This document shows, one piece after another, positions 53,136-62,509 of a DNA stretch of 64,000 nt. A model generated the notes under the pieces. That model worked only from the letters and a program-made list of their open reading frames with translations, was not told the origin of the DNA and ran no database searches. The stretch spans positions 1,364,001 to 1,428,000 of the forward strand of contig NZ_JAKGTI010000001.1 of assembly GCF_021568695.1 (NCBI RefSeq). The letters run 5' to 3'. Each line of letters opens with the position of its first letter. Position 1 is the first letter of the stretch. Made by a program: the position numbers and the translations under genes. This DNA is from Maritalea mediterranea. GTDB lineage: Bacteria; Pseudomonadota; Alphaproteobacteria; Rhizobiales; Devosiaceae.

Positions 53136-55304
53136 ATGACCCAGAGTGGGGCTTCGAGCTATGAAGACGTTCAGATCAATATACATCATTTGCTCGGCGC
53201 GATTCTAAAGCGATTGCCACGCATCCTTATTGTGACCATTTTGGTTGCGGCTGCAGTTTATGTCCTCACCTCAATGATGACCCCAAAATATGACGCTACG
53301 GCATCAATCCTGGTGGAGGCGCGCCTGGACACATTTGTTAGTGCCGATGAGCGGCGCCAAAATGGGTCAAGTCAAGCGGCAGATGATGCCGCTATTGCTA
53401 GCCAAATCCAGTTGCTTAAGTCGCGGGAAACCTTGTTGCAAGTGGTGGACCAGCTGGATCTGCGCTCAAATCCGGAGTTTACTCAATCGAGCGGCGGGTT
53501 GATGTCCACCATCATGGGGTTGGTGGGGCGTGAGCAAACGGCACCGTCCAAAAGCTTGGATGATCGCATCGTGGCCAAGCTTAACGGAAACATAGTCGCG
53601 TCACGCGCTCGCGATAGTCGCGTTATCGATATCACCTATCGCTCGGAAAGTCGTCAGACGGCTGCCGATGTGGCGAATGCGCTGGCCGCAGCACTTGAAA
53701 AGCGGCGGTCAAATCTCACCATCGAAGATACAGCGAACGCCACGCGCTGGCTGGAACAGGAAATTGACCGGCTTCGCAAAGATGTCGCCGAAGCTGAAAA
53801 CAAGGTTGCTGAATTTCGGGTGAACAATGATCTGTTCACCGGCCAAAGTAATAATTCGCTGCTTGGGCAGCAGCTTTCTGAAATTTCGCGCCAGATCAGC
53901 GCTGCGTCCGAACGCAAGAACGCGGCACTGACCCGCTCACGCTTGATTCAGGACTTGCTGAAAAAGGGCCAACCCGTTGAATCTGTTCCCGATGTGCGCG
54001 AGTCGCCCATTGTGCAACGCATGTTGGAACAAAAGGCCAATTTCCAAGCCTCCCGCGCTCAAAATGCAGCGACCTTGCTGGACAATCACCCCACCATCCA
54101 GTCACTGGATGCGCAGATATCAGATATCAATGCCCAGATTGCGGCCGAGGGGCGGCGCATTGCACAAGCGTTGGCCACTCAGGCCGAAATAGAAGCCGAG
54201 CTCGAAAAGTCGCTCCAAGATGACTTGACGCGTTTAAAGCTTTCGGCCTCGAACGCTGAACGATCTGGGGTGACTTTGGCTGAACTGGAGCGAGAAGCCA
54301 GCGCCCAACGCGATCTGCTAAACACGTTTTTGGCCCGTTTGAGCGAAGCGACAGCACGCACCAACAGTGGGGCCACATTCCCTGATGTGCGCACAATTTC
54401 AACCGCCAGCGTACCCAATTCGCCCGCTTCGCCCAAAAAGACGATGCTGACCATTGTGGCGGCTTCTTTGGCCTTGGTGGTTCAAATCGGGTCCATCATT
54501 GTGGGTGAGTTGGCGTCCGGTCGGCTTGTGCATTTGCGGCATGAAAAAGCGAAAGATGAAGGGCGAATTTCGGAGAAGGCAGCAGTTGCGGCAGTCCCAT
54601 CGCCCGTTTCACAGCAAGCTAATGAGGCGCCAGCACCAGCAGCTCCAGAAGAACCCGACAACGCAAGTCTGACCGATAAGCAAGATGATGTGCAGCACAA
54701 AGGCGTTTTTGCCCAAAAAGATGTACACAAGATTGCCAACAGCGAGCCAAAAATCTCCGATGATTTGCCCGTTGTTTTGAGTGAACTCTCCTTATCGCAA
54801 CAGCATATCATCCTTGTCGCAACGCCGAGAACGGGACGTGAAGATCAAAAACTGGCCGCCGAATTGATGACCAAGATTGCCGCCAATGGGCAAACTGCGG
54901 TTCTGGTGAATGCCGGTGGGGCGGATCATTTGCCCGACACACAGGGCCTGAGTGACTTATGCGATGGGGAAACAGAGTTTGGCGATATTATTCACGGCGG
55001 TCGAGAGGAAAACCTGTTTTTTGTCCCATGGGGCACAAAGGAGCGTTTGCGCTTCAACTCGCCTGATTTCATGCTGCTGATAGACGCCTTGAGCGCACTC
55101 TATGATTTCGTCATTGTCGAATGCGGCCAATTGGGCGCGCGTTCGCCCATCGTTGCCTTTGCCGATAGTGGCGCGCACCTTTTGTTGCCCAGCACCGGCA
55201 TCAGCCGTGCGCACTTCGATAAGATACGGGCCGACGCGCAAAGCCTGGGTCTGGGCTTTTGTCGCATCACCGACCTTGAACATCGCGACTCCGACGTTGC
55301 TTGA
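53136..55304 (+). CDS. Wzz/ExoP-like polysaccharide co-polymerase with degenerate tyrosine-kinase domain
   Basis: A 722-residue inner-membrane protein that controls chain length or export. It has a Wzz domain with membrane segment about 30-50, a long periplasmic coiled coil (about 190-410) and a second membrane segment (about 435-455). An acidic linker and a C-terminal domain (about 550-715) like BY-kinases follow. That domain lacks Walker A (VATPRTGREDQKLA has no GK[ST]), the Walker A' aspartates and the terminal tyrosine cluster, so kinase activity is unlikely. Confidence 0.88.
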   Translation: MTQSGASSYEDVQINIHHLLGAILKRLPRILIVTILVAAAVYVLTSMMTPKYDATASILVEARLDTFVSADERRQNGSSQAADDAAIASQIQLLKSRETLLQVVDQLDLRSNPEFTQSSGGLMSTIMGLVGREQTAPSKSLDDRIVAKLNGNIVASRARDSRVIDITYRSESRQTAADVANALAAALEKRRSNLTIEDTANATRWLEQEIDRLRKDVAEAENKVAEFRVNNDLFTGQSNNSLLGQQLSEISRQISAASERKNAALTRSRLIQDLLKKGQPVESVPDVRESPIVQRMLEQKANFQASRAQNAATLLDNHPTIQSLDAQISDINAQIAAEGRRIAQALATQAEIEAELEKSLQDDLTRLKLSASNAERSGVTLAELEREASAQRDLLNTFLARLSEATARTNSGATFPDVRTISTASVPNSPASPKKTMLTIVAASLALVVQIGSIIVGELASGRLVHLRHEKAKDEGRISEKAAVAAVPSPVSQQANEAPAPAAPEEPDNASLTDKQDDVQHKGVFAQKDVHKIANSEPKISDDLPVVLSELSLSQQHIILVATPRTGREDQKLAAELMTKIAANGQTAVLVNAGGADHLPDTQGLSDLCDGETEFGDIIHGGREENLFFVPWGTKERLRFNSPDFMLLIDALSALYDFVIVECGQLGARSPIVAFADSGAHLLLPSTGISRAHFDKIRADAQSLGLGFCRITDLEHRDSDVA

Positions 55305-55325
55305 CCCTTACGCATTGGATGATTT

Positions 55326-56384
55326 GTGGCTGGCTTAAAATATAAAATCCTGCAGGCAGGCTTTGAAGGCCTTGCCGCAACTAGACTGAGTGGCCTGATC
55401 CGCCGTTTGTCGGCTTCAAAAGGCGTTATCTTTACGTTGCATCGGGTTTTGCCTGAGGCACCAGCCGCCTTTGCGCCTAATGCTATTTTGCAGATCACAC
55501 CTGATTTTCTCGAACAGGCGATTTTGGCCTGTCGGGACAAAGATATAGATATTGTCGATCTCACCGAGGCGCGGAAACGCATCGAACAACCGGGGCGCAC
55601 CAAAAAGTTCGCTGTATTCACCTTTGACGATGCCTATCGCGACAATAGCCAGTATGCACTGCCCGTTCTTCAGAAACACGGATGCCCGTTTACGTTATTT
55701 GTTCCAACTGCATTTCCTGACGGTGAGGGCGATATTTGGTGGCAGGCGCTTGAAGATATCATTGCGCAAAATCCTGCGATCGAAGTTGATTTAGGGGGCA
55801 CGCCAACAGAATTCATCGCGCAGAACACCGACGAGAAAAACACTGCCTTTGATGAAATTTACTGGCATATGCGCAAAATGCCAGAGCATGATCGTGTGAA
55901 ACTGATGCATGGGTTGGCGGATCGCTATGGATATGATTTAGGCAAGCAGTGCCGTGAGCTCATCATGTCTTGGGAAGAGTTGCAAACTGTCGCGCAAGAG
56001 CCGCTTTGCACAATTGGCGCACACACCGTTCATCATTATGAATTGAAAAAGCTCTTGGCGGATGAAGCTCGAGACGAAATCAAAACATCGTTCGATGTGC
56101 TGGAACAAAGGCTTGGCAAGCGGCCAACCCACTTTTCCTATCCGTTGGGCGGGCCGCTTTCTGCAGGCAAACGTGAGTTTGAAATTGCAGCAGATTTAGG
56201 TGTTGAAACAGCGGTCACCACAAGACCAGGCGGTCTTTATCATGACCATGCTCAACATCTGACAGCCTTACCGCGTGTGTCCCTGAATGGCCACTTCCAG
56301 AAGCAGCGCTATCTCGATGTGTTCCTGACCGGCGCAGTTTTTACCGCCCAGGCTGGCATGAAAAAAGTCAATGTTGACGGATAG
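55326..56384 (+). CDS. Polysaccharide deacetylase (NodB-homology)
   Basis: A 352-residue protein predicted to remove N- or O-acetyl groups from a surface polysaccharide. The metal motif FTFDDAYRDN (motif 1, Ala for the usual Gly) and a later HTVHH (motif 2) fit family CE4; SYPLGGP resembles motif 3. No signal peptide is clear, so it may act in the cytoplasm or at the membrane. The GTG start lies 21 bp after the Wzz-like gene. Confidence 0.87.
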   Translation: MAGLKYKILQAGFEGLAATRLSGLIRRLSASKGVIFTLHRVLPEAPAAFAPNAILQITPDFLEQAILACRDKDIDIVDLTEARKRIEQPGRTKKFAVFTFDDAYRDNSQYALPVLQKHGCPFTLFVPTAFPDGEGDIWWQALEDIIAQNPAIEVDLGGTPTEFIAQNTDEKNTAFDEIYWHMRKMPEHDRVKLMHGLADRYGYDLGKQCRELIMSWEELQTVAQEPLCTIGAHTVHHYELKKLLADEARDEIKTSFDVLEQRLGKRPTHFSYPLGGPLSAGKREFEIAADLGVETAVTTRPGGLYHDHAQHLTALPRVSLNGHFQKQRYLDVFLTGAVFTAQAGMKKVNVDG

Positions 56385-56390
56385 TTAGGA

Positions 56391-56627
56391 TTACAAATCC
56401 TTATAGGGGTCCTCATGCTCGCCCGGCCCGGGTGCAGACATCCACTTGATGGCCCAGGTGGCCGGATAAAACCAGCCAAACCCGGCAACGGCAAAATAGA
56501 TGACCTGAACCCAATTGGGCAGGTGGATAAAGGTCCATTCATAAACGACGACGCCCAAGATTGCATAGATAAATGCGATCAGAATAAGCAGGGGAATACC
56601 CAACAGTTTTTTCGTGCGTCGCTTCAT
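56391..56627 (-). CDS. DUF2842 family small membrane protein
   Basis: A 78-residue protein with two membrane segments starting MKRRTKKLLGIPLLILIAFI, the usual DUF2842 beginning, and a hydrophilic tail. Function unknown; the family is restricted to alphaproteobacteria. AGGAT lies just before the ATG at 56627. It is divergent from ctaA and convergent with the deacetylase gene. Confidence 0.8.
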   Translation of the reverse strand: MKRRTKKLLGIPLLILIAFIYAILGVVVYEWTFIHLPNWVQVIYFAVAGFGWFYPATWAIKWMSAPGPGEHEDPYKDL

Positions 56628-56728
56628 ATCATCCTCATCAGTGCAGACACTGCGGCAATTTCTGGCATTGCACCGCCGCGCCAAAGGCTTTACCACACTC
56701 AACCAAATTAACAAGTTGAGAGTGTGTG

Positions 56729-57781
56729 ATGAGCTCGACCGCGACGACAACGTCCCCCATGGAAGATCCGATGCGTCCTGTACGCATTTGGCTATATGTG
56801 CTGGCTGTCTTGATTTTGATCATGGTCGCCGTGGGTGGCGCCACCCGCTTGACGGACTCGGGCCTCTCCATAACGGAATGGAAGCCAATTTCAGGGATCA
56901 TTCCACCTTTGACCATGGAAGATTGGCAAGCAGAGCTGGAGGCCTATCGTCAGATCCCAGAATATCAGCTCATCAATAAAGGGATGAGCCTTGAAGAGTT
57001 TCAATTCATCTTCTGGTGGGAATGGGGGCACCGCTTTTTAGGGCGTGTGATTGGTCTTGCCTTTGCAATTCCGTTCGTGATTTTCCTGTTCCAGAAACGT
57101 TTGAACTGGCAACTCGCACCCTCCTTGTTCATTCTCTTTTTGCTGGGCGGCTTCCAAGGCTTTTTGGGCTGGTGGATGGTCAGTTCTGGGCTCACAGAGC
57201 GGGTGGACGTATCGCAATATCGCTTGGCGACACATTTGAGTGCGGCCTGCATTCTGTTTATGGCCATTATTTGGGTGGTCAGACGGTTGCGTCATGTGGA
57301 TCCAATTTGGGTTGAACGCGGTTGGCGCCCTATGATCTGGGCCTTTGGTGTGTTGGTTTTTGTCCAACTGATCGCCGGTGCATTCGTGGCGGGCATGGAC
57401 GCCGGGCTGGCCTATAACACCTGGCCATTAATGGATGGGGCCCTGGTGCCGGACAATATTTACACTTCATCGCCCCCATGGCTCGACGCGTTTGAAGACA
57501 TCACGACAGCGCAGTTCAATCATCGCACCTTTGCCTATATTATCGCTCTATTTGCAGCTTTTCTTGTCTATAAGGCGTGGAAAAACACCCAATTTGCCGG
57601 GGTACATGGCTGGATGTTGATCATTGGTGCGCTGGTGCTGACTCAGATTTTGCTGGGCATTTTCACCCTGATTTATGTGGTGCCACTTGGCTTGGCTTTG
57701 GCACACCAGGTCACGGCTTTTCTACTACTCGGTGCAATCATTGCCTATCTTGCTGATATGAAAGCAGAAAATGAGAGGTAA
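56729..57781 (+). CDS. ctaA: Heme A synthase (CtaA/Cox15)
   Basis: CtaA oxidises heme O to heme A for cytochrome oxidase. The 350-residue protein has eight membrane segments and the conserved VAVGGATRLTDSGLSITEWK loop, EWGHRFLGR and the later QFNHRTFAY and LAHQVTA histidine sites. The ATG at 56729 is preferred to the GTG just before it. Confidence 0.94.
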   Translation: MSSTATTTSPMEDPMRPVRIWLYVLAVLILIMVAVGGATRLTDSGLSITEWKPISGIIPPLTMEDWQAELEAYRQIPEYQLINKGMSLEEFQFIFWWEWGHRFLGRVIGLAFAIPFVIFLFQKRLNWQLAPSLFILFLLGGFQGFLGWWMVSSGLTERVDVSQYRLATHLSAACILFMAIIWVVRRLRHVDPIWVERGWRPMIWAFGVLVFVQLIAGAFVAGMDAGLAYNTWPLMDGALVPDNIYTSSPPWLDAFEDITTAQFNHRTFAYIIALFAAFLVYKAWKNTQFAGVHGWMLIIGALVLTQILLGIFTLIYVVPLGLALAHQVTAFLLLGAIIAYLADMKAENER

Positions 57782-57832
57782 TTTAATACCGCTAATGCAA
57801 GGCTTTGAAAATAAACAATAAAAACTTTTTGG

Positions 57833-57860
57833 TTGACGGCGATTGATTTATGCCCTAAAT
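57833..57860 (+). promoter_or_regulatory. Promoter of rplM-rpsI
   Basis: TTGACG (57833-57838), 16-base spacer, CTAAAT (57855-57860). It fits the sigma-70 consensus of alphaproteobacteria and lies 65 bp before rplM. Confidence 0.7.
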
Positions 57861-57924
57861 CCTGCGCCGAACCGACGGAATAGGGGGCTATGACCCCGTT
57901 CTTGACCAATCAAGGAATTATCTA

Positions 57925-58389
57925 ATGAAGACCTACTCGGCGAAACCGAGCGAGATCGAGAAGCAGTGGATCTTGATCGACGCAACTGACGTGGTTGTGG
58001 GCCGCTTGGCAGCAGTTGTTGCCACCCGTTTGCGCGGCAAGCACAAGCCATCTTACACGCCGCACATGGATTGCGGTGACAATGTGATCATCATCAATGC
58101 TGACAAGGTGAAATACACCGGCAAGAAGCTTGATGACAAAATCTTTTATTGGCACACAGGCCACCCAGGCGGCATTAAAGAGCGCTCCATGCGCGATTTG
58201 TTGACCGGCAAATATCCTGAGCGTGTTTTGGAAAAAGCCATTGAACGCATGATGCCAAAGGGTCCTCTGGCCCGTCAGCAGCTCAAGAATCTGCGTGTTT
58301 ATGCCGGTGCTGAACATCCTCATGAAGCGCAATCTCCAGAAGTGCTGGATGCAGCGTCCCTCAATGCCAAAAATAAGCGGGTGAAATAA
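57925..58389 (+). CDS. rplM: 50S ribosomal protein L13
   Basis: L13 is an early-binding large-subunit protein. The 154-residue product has the family pattern [40 protein letters not shown] and [17 protein letters not shown]. rpsI follows after one base, the universal L13-S9 pair. Confidence 0.98.
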   Translation: MKTYSAKPSEIEKQWILIDATDVVVGRLAAVVATRLRGKHKPSYTPHMDCGDNVIIINADKVKYTGKKLDDKIFYWHTGHPGGIKERSMRDLLTGKYPERVLEKAIERMMPKGPLARQQLKNLRVYAGAEHPHEAQSPEVLDAASLNAKNKRVK

Positions 58390-58390
58390 C

Positions 58391-58876
58391 ATGGCTGAAC
58401 AAGAGACCATCAATTCGCTCGAGGAGCTCGGCGAAGTAAACAACGCAGTAGCAGATGAAGCCCCCGTGCACGTTCAAAAGCTGGACGCTCATGGCCGCGC
58501 TTACGCAACTGGTAAACGTAAAGACGCCATTGCCCGGGTTTGGATCAAGCCAGGTGCCGGCAAAATCACTGTAAACGGCCGCGAAATGAATAAATATTTC
58601 GCCCGTCCAGTTTTGCAAATGGTTCTGCAGCAGCCCATCGTGGCCGCTGAACGTAAAGACCAATATGACATCGTGGCCACCGTTTCTGGCGGCGGTTTGT
58701 CTGGTCAGGCTGGCGCGGTACGTCACGGCATTTCAAAAGCCCTGACCTACTTCGAGCCTGAGCTGCGCAACGTATTGAAAAAAGGCGGCTTCCTGACACG
58801 GGACAGTCGCGTTGTGGAACGGAAAAAGTTCGGTCGCGCAAAAGCTCGTCGTTCATTCCAGTTCTCAAAGCGTTAG
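58391..58876 (+). CDS. rpsI: 30S ribosomal protein S9
   Basis: S9 contacts the P-site tRNA with its C-terminal tail. The 161-residue protein has an alphaproteobacterial N-terminal extension of about 34 residues, then [35 protein letters not shown] and the basic end [13 protein letters not shown]. It is translated right after rplM. Confidence 0.98.
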   Translation: MAEQETINSLEELGEVNNAVADEAPVHVQKLDAHGRAYATGKRKDAIARVWIKPGAGKITVNGREMNKYFARPVLQMVLQQPIVAAERKDQYDIVATVSGGGLSGQAGAVRHGISKALTYFEPELRNVLKKGGFLTRDSRVVERKKFGRAKARRSFQFSKR

Positions 58877-58900
58877 GATTTATCGCTTTCACGAATTTTC

Positions 58901-58926
58901 AGGGTCGCCTTTGGCGGCCCTTTTTT
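58901..58926 (+). terminator. Terminator after rpsI
   Basis: AGGGTCGCC, loop TTT, GGCGGCCCT (one G-U pair), then TTTTT. It is a strong rho-independent terminator 24 bp after the stop. Confidence 0.88.
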
Positions 58927-58969
58927 GTATCAGTTAAATAACAGGTCGCGACAAATCGGGAGAATCAAT

Positions 58970-60073
58970 GTGAGCCAGAATGATCAATATCAACGGCCAC
59001 AATATGATGAGATTGACTTAGGCGGTTTGCTGGTGGCCCTGTGGGAGGGAAAGTGGATCATTATTGGTGCCACTCTGCTTGCGCTGATCGCGGGGCTTGC
59101 CTATGTTTTTGTTCCCAACCACGCCCAGAAAGCCACATTGACGCTCTTCCCGATTAGCGCCGTCGAACAAAGTGTGTATGAGCCGCTTAACCGTACAGAT
59201 TTTATCAACATCACCCGCGGTCGACTGCTGAATGAGTTCGTGCAAGAGTTGCAACTCCGCGATGTGATTGTTGAAGCCGCGCGAGAAGTGCTGGTGGACA
59301 GCGAATCAGGGAATGCGGAAGAAGCGGCTGTGGGTTTCGCCAACGGTGTGAGTTTGACTGCACCGACACCGGAAAACCCTGACAAAAGCAACTGGGTGAT
59401 CAGCTTCACTATAGCTGACGAAGAGAAAGCACGTGTGTTAACGACTAAGATCGTTGAGTTGGGAACGGCTAAAGTGCGGCGGGATTTGGTTAGACTGTTT
59501 GAGCAACAACTGGAATTTGCTGATCAAAGTCGGCAATTGCAGCTGGAGGACTTACGCGAAGATCGTCAAAACGCGATCGCTGATTATGAGCGCAAAGTTG
59601 CAAATCGGTTGGCGTTTTTGGAAGAACAGGCCGCTTTGGCCAGAACGCAAAATCTGGCCCAAAGCGCGCTGCTGGAAGGAAGTACATTTGGACGGAACGC
59701 CACGGTTACTCAAATCGAAGCGGATGTTCCTTATTATTTTGCCGGCTACGTTGCCATTGAAAAAGAAATAGAGATCATGCGCGCTCGCGAGGACAAGGAG
59801 CGTTTTGTGCCTGAGCTTGCTGAAATTGATCGGCAAATTCGAGAGCTAGAGCAGGATCGATCAGTAGAGCGCGCCAAAATTGCGTTTAATGCAACACCTC
59901 TGGCGAACGACAATTTCTCAGCCATAAGCTATGACCCGCGTGATGTGCGGACCACAAGCACATTGAGGCGCAATCTGATTTTGGCGGGTTCAATTATGTT
60001 TGGTGGATTTTTTGGTCTGATGGTGCTGGTTATGCGCAATGCGCTACGCGATAGAAAAGGTCAACGTGAGTAA
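58970..60073 (+). CDS. Wzz-domain chain-length regulator-like protein
   Basis: A 367-residue inner-membrane protein with two membrane segments (about 32-50 and 335-355) around a helical periplasmic region with coiled coil (about 175-310). The N-terminal region (YDEIDLGGLLVALWEGKWII) is typical of Wzz/FepE/Etk proteins. It has no kinase domain. The GTG at 58970 has GGGAGA upstream. It is separated from the exopolysaccharide cluster by ctaA and rplM-rpsI, so it may serve another polysaccharide. Confidence 0.85.
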   Translation: MSQNDQYQRPQYDEIDLGGLLVALWEGKWIIIGATLLALIAGLAYVFVPNHAQKATLTLFPISAVEQSVYEPLNRTDFINITRGRLLNEFVQELQLRDVIVEAAREVLVDSESGNAEEAAVGFANGVSLTAPTPENPDKSNWVISFTIADEEKARVLTTKIVELGTAKVRRDLVRLFEQQLEFADQSRQLQLEDLREDRQNAIADYERKVANRLAFLEEQAALARTQNLAQSALLEGSTFGRNATVTQIEADVPYYFAGYVAIEKEIEIMRAREDKERFVPELAEIDRQIRELEQDRSVERAKIAFNATPLANDNFSAISYDPRDVRTTSTLRRNLILAGSIMFGGFFGLMVLVMRNALRDRKGQRE

Positions 60074-60103
60074 AGCCGAGTTGCTTTAAGAAGATAACAA
60101 CAA

Positions 60104-60127
60104 AGCCGCTTTCGAGCGGCTCTTTTT
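60104..60127 (+). terminator. Terminator after the Wzz-like gene
   Basis: AGCCGCT, tetraloop TTCG, AGCGGCT, then CTTTTTT. It has a stable UUCG-type loop. Confidence 0.88.
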
Positions 60128-60133
60128 TGCCTC

Positions 60134-60180
60134 TTGACTCTATTTCGAAACAAATCTAATTAGATTATAGTCTAAATAGG
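60134..60180 (+). promoter_or_regulatory. Promoter and operator of the arsR-sdpI pair
   Basis: TTGACT (60134-60139) and TAATTA 17 bases later fit a promoter. The perfect 14-bp palindrome AATCTAATTAGATT (60153-60166) covers that -10 box. A second dyad, TAGA-N6-TCTA, overlaps it. This placement suits autorepression by the ArsR-type protein encoded just downstream. Confidence 0.65.
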
Positions 60181-60186
60181 TGGAAA

Positions 60187-60459
60187 ATGAACGCAGTATT
60201 CGAGGCTCTGTCGCATCCAGTGCGGCGCAAGATCATTCAGCAGCTTAAACGCGGGCCTAAATCGGCTGGCGAGTTGGCCGATATGTTTGAGCTGACCAAG
60301 CCGACCATGTCGACCCATTTCGCCAAGTTGAAGAGCGCCGATCTGGTCAGCACAAAACGCGATAAGAATACAATCATTTATAGCCTGAATATGAGCATAT
60401 TGGAGCGGGCTTTGGCCGAGCTCATTGATTTTGGTGGAGATAAAGATGACGACAAATAG
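60187..60459 (+). CDS. ArsR-family repressor (SdpR-like)
   Basis: A 90-residue winged-helix regulator (FEALSHPVRRKIIQQLKRGP, SAGELADMFELTKPTMSTHF) without metal-binding cysteines. It resembles SdpR, the autorepressor paired with SdpI in Bacillus. It overlaps the SdpI-like gene by 14 bp, so both are made together. Confidence 0.88.
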   Translation: MNAVFEALSHPVRRKIIQQLKRGPKSAGELADMFELTKPTMSTHFAKLKSADLVSTKRDKNTIIYSLNMSILERALAELIDFGGDKDDDK

Positions 60460-61081
60460 AGTGCTAAATCGCGTTCATGTGGCGCAATTGATCGTGGTGT
60501 GTGCGATTGCTGGCTTGGGGTATCTGACGTTAAATCTCAATCAGTCTGTGCCGATTCATTGGAACATTTGGGGCGAGGTGGATAATGTGTGGCCCGCCAG
60601 ATGGGCTTTGCTGATAGGTCCTGCTTTAGCACTACTATTTCTCGGGCTATTCACAGTCATCAGTGCGAAAGAGCAGGGCAGCTGGGTTGCGCCGCTCACC
60701 ACTTCAATTCTGGCTTTGTTTATTCTGCTGGAGACCATTATGCTGCTTACGGCGCATGATGTTGCACTTAATGTGCCACGCATTGTCACCATAGCCGTGG
60801 GGTTGCTGCTGGCGGTGGTGGGCAACTACCTGCCCAAAAGCCAACCCAACCATTTATTTGGCATTCGCTATCCTTGGACGCTGAAAAATGACAGCGTTTG
60901 GGCCCAAACTCACCTGTTTGCAGGTTGGTTTTTTATGATGGTGGGCATTGGATGCGCCCTGTTTGCAGCGGTCATTGACGTGGCTGCACCGTTTTATCTC
61001 GGCTTTTTGCTGGCAGGTATTGTTGCCGCGATGATCATCATCACCGCCTATAGCTACAATGTGAGCAAGAGGCTGGGTTAG
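60446..61081 (+). CDS. SdpI/DUF1648-family membrane protein
   Basis: A 211-residue protein with six membrane segments. It has the DUF1648-type motif VPIHWNIWGEVDNVWPARWA (about 34-53) and the SdpI-type NHLFGIRYPWTLKNDSVWAQ. In Bacillus SdpI gives immunity to the toxin SdpC and signals to SdpR. No toxin gene is nearby, so here it may sense an outside toxin or act in envelope stress. GGAG precedes the ATG at 60446. The 3' end overlaps the convergent gene by about 4 bp. Confidence 0.85.
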   Translation: MTTNRVLNRVHVAQLIVVCAIAGLGYLTLNLNQSVPIHWNIWGEVDNVWPARWALLIGPALALLFLGLFTVISAKEQGSWVAPLTTSILALFILLETIMLLTAHDVALNVPRIVTIAVGLLLAVVGNYLPKSQPNHLFGIRYPWTLKNDSVWAQTHLFAGWFFMMVGIGCALFAAVIDVAAPFYLGFLLAGIVAAMIIITAYSYNVSKRLG

Positions 61082-62379
61082 AGCTGTGCGGACCGCTTAT
61101 GCTGTTGCGCCAAACGGTGCGGCTGATAGCGGTCCATCATCTCTTCAATCAGATCACATGCCGTTTCACAGCCATTTTCAGCTTGCAGCTTTTGCGCCAG
61201 TTCCTGGGCGTTGTAAGCATATTCTGGAGTATTGGCCAGCAAGCGCAGGGCATCGGCCAAATCATCGGCCGTCAGCTTGCGCAGTCGGACCGGTTTGGGG
61301 CCACAACCTAATTCATAAACGCGCCGTCCCCAATAAGGCTGGTCGACGGTTTGAGGCACAACGAAAGTCGGCAATCCCTGGTGAAGTCCGGCAGAAGTTG
61401 TGCCGGCACCCCCATGATGCACCACGCCGCGCACATGCTGGAAAAGCTTGTCGTGCGGCGCTTTGCGGATAGCGTAAATGGTATCGGGCAAATCGTCAGG
61501 ATTGATGCCACCCCAGCCACGGGCCACCACGACGCGACCGCCCCATTTGGCCACGGCCTCTTTTAAAATCTCGGTATTACGCTTGGCACCAAAGGGCATG
61601 GAGCCAAAACCGACATAGATCGGCTTTTCACCTTCTGCCAAAAACGCTTTAAACCTTTCACTCGGCTCCCAACCGGTATTGTCATTGAGCTGCCAATAGC
61701 CGGTTACCTTAGCGCTTTCCGGCCAGTCTGCCGGGCGCGGCGACACATGCTCGGAATAGGCATAAAAGGTTTCAAGGTCATTGCCCTGGGTATCTTTGAA
61801 AAAGCCACCCTTTTTGCGGGGTTTTAAGCCCAGCAATTCCTTGCGCAACCGGTTGCGGGGCAGATCGTAATAAAGCTGTTGCACATTCATGATGGAATAA
61901 GACAGCTTATTGAAGGTCTTGCCCAAATCCGGACCATAATAAGCGCACAGCGGGAATTCTTCGGTGGAGTTGAGCGGTTGCAACGCCGCCATAACAGAGG
62001 GGATGTCCAATGCCTCAGCAATATCAATGCCAAAGCTGGTGTTCATGTTCAGCACAAGCGCGTCTGCACCCTGGCACATTTCCCAAGAATGTCGTGCCGC
62101 CGTTTCCACAATCTTTTGACCCTTGGCCAAAAGCGACGGCATGTTCACCAACATGTTCTGACTCATCGCATTTTCGAAGTCAGATTGTTGCAGGAAGTTT
62201 TGGATCTTATCGCCGAGCGAATAGAATTGAAGGCCGCGGCTTTCAATCATGTCTTTGAAATCATCCGGTGCGCCCAACACCACGTCATAGCCACGATCTT
62301 GTAGTGCCATCGACAGAGCCACATAAGGCTGGACGTCACCTTGCGTGCCAATGGTGGCAACAGCGATGCGTTTTGCCAT
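61078..62379 (-). CDS. Family 1 glycosyltransferase (UDP-glucosyltransferase-like)
   Basis: A 433-residue GT-B enzyme similar to sterol or lipid glucosyltransferases and MGT-type enzymes. It begins KRIAVATIGTQGDVQPYVAL, the acceptor-domain glycine loop. It has the donor motif VRGVVHHGGAGTTSAGLHQG with PQTVDQPYWGRRV. The acceptor is unknown; a lipid or hopanoid-type molecule is possible. GAGGG lies five bases before the ATG at 62379. Confidence 0.88.
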   Translation of the reverse strand: MAKRIAVATIGTQGDVQPYVALSMALQDRGYDVVLGAPDDFKDMIESRGLQFYSLGDKIQNFLQQSDFENAMSQNMLVNMPSLLAKGQKIVETAARHSWEMCQGADALVLNMNTSFGIDIAEALDIPSVMAALQPLNSTEEFPLCAYYGPDLGKTFNKLSYSIMNVQQLYYDLPRNRLRKELLGLKPRKKGGFFKDTQGNDLETFYAYSEHVSPRPADWPESAKVTGYWQLNDNTGWEPSERFKAFLAEGEKPIYVGFGSMPFGAKRNTEILKEAVAKWGGRVVVARGWGGINPDDLPDTIYAIRKAPHDKLFQHVRGVVHHGGAGTTSAGLHQGLPTFVVPQTVDQPYWGRRVYELGCGPKPVRLRKLTADDLADALRLLANTPEYAYNAQELAQKLQAENGCETACDLIEEMMDRYQPHRLAQQHKRSAQL

Positions 62380-62509
62380 TTGTACCCTCACTTCCGCCGA
62401 CTGGCCGAACCATAACCCCTGTTCAGCCCATTTACTTTACATATTCAAGCAAGTAGAACGGCTTTCTGGACATTTTCTTTCGCATAATCAACCAAGAAGG
62501 GCAAGAGAT

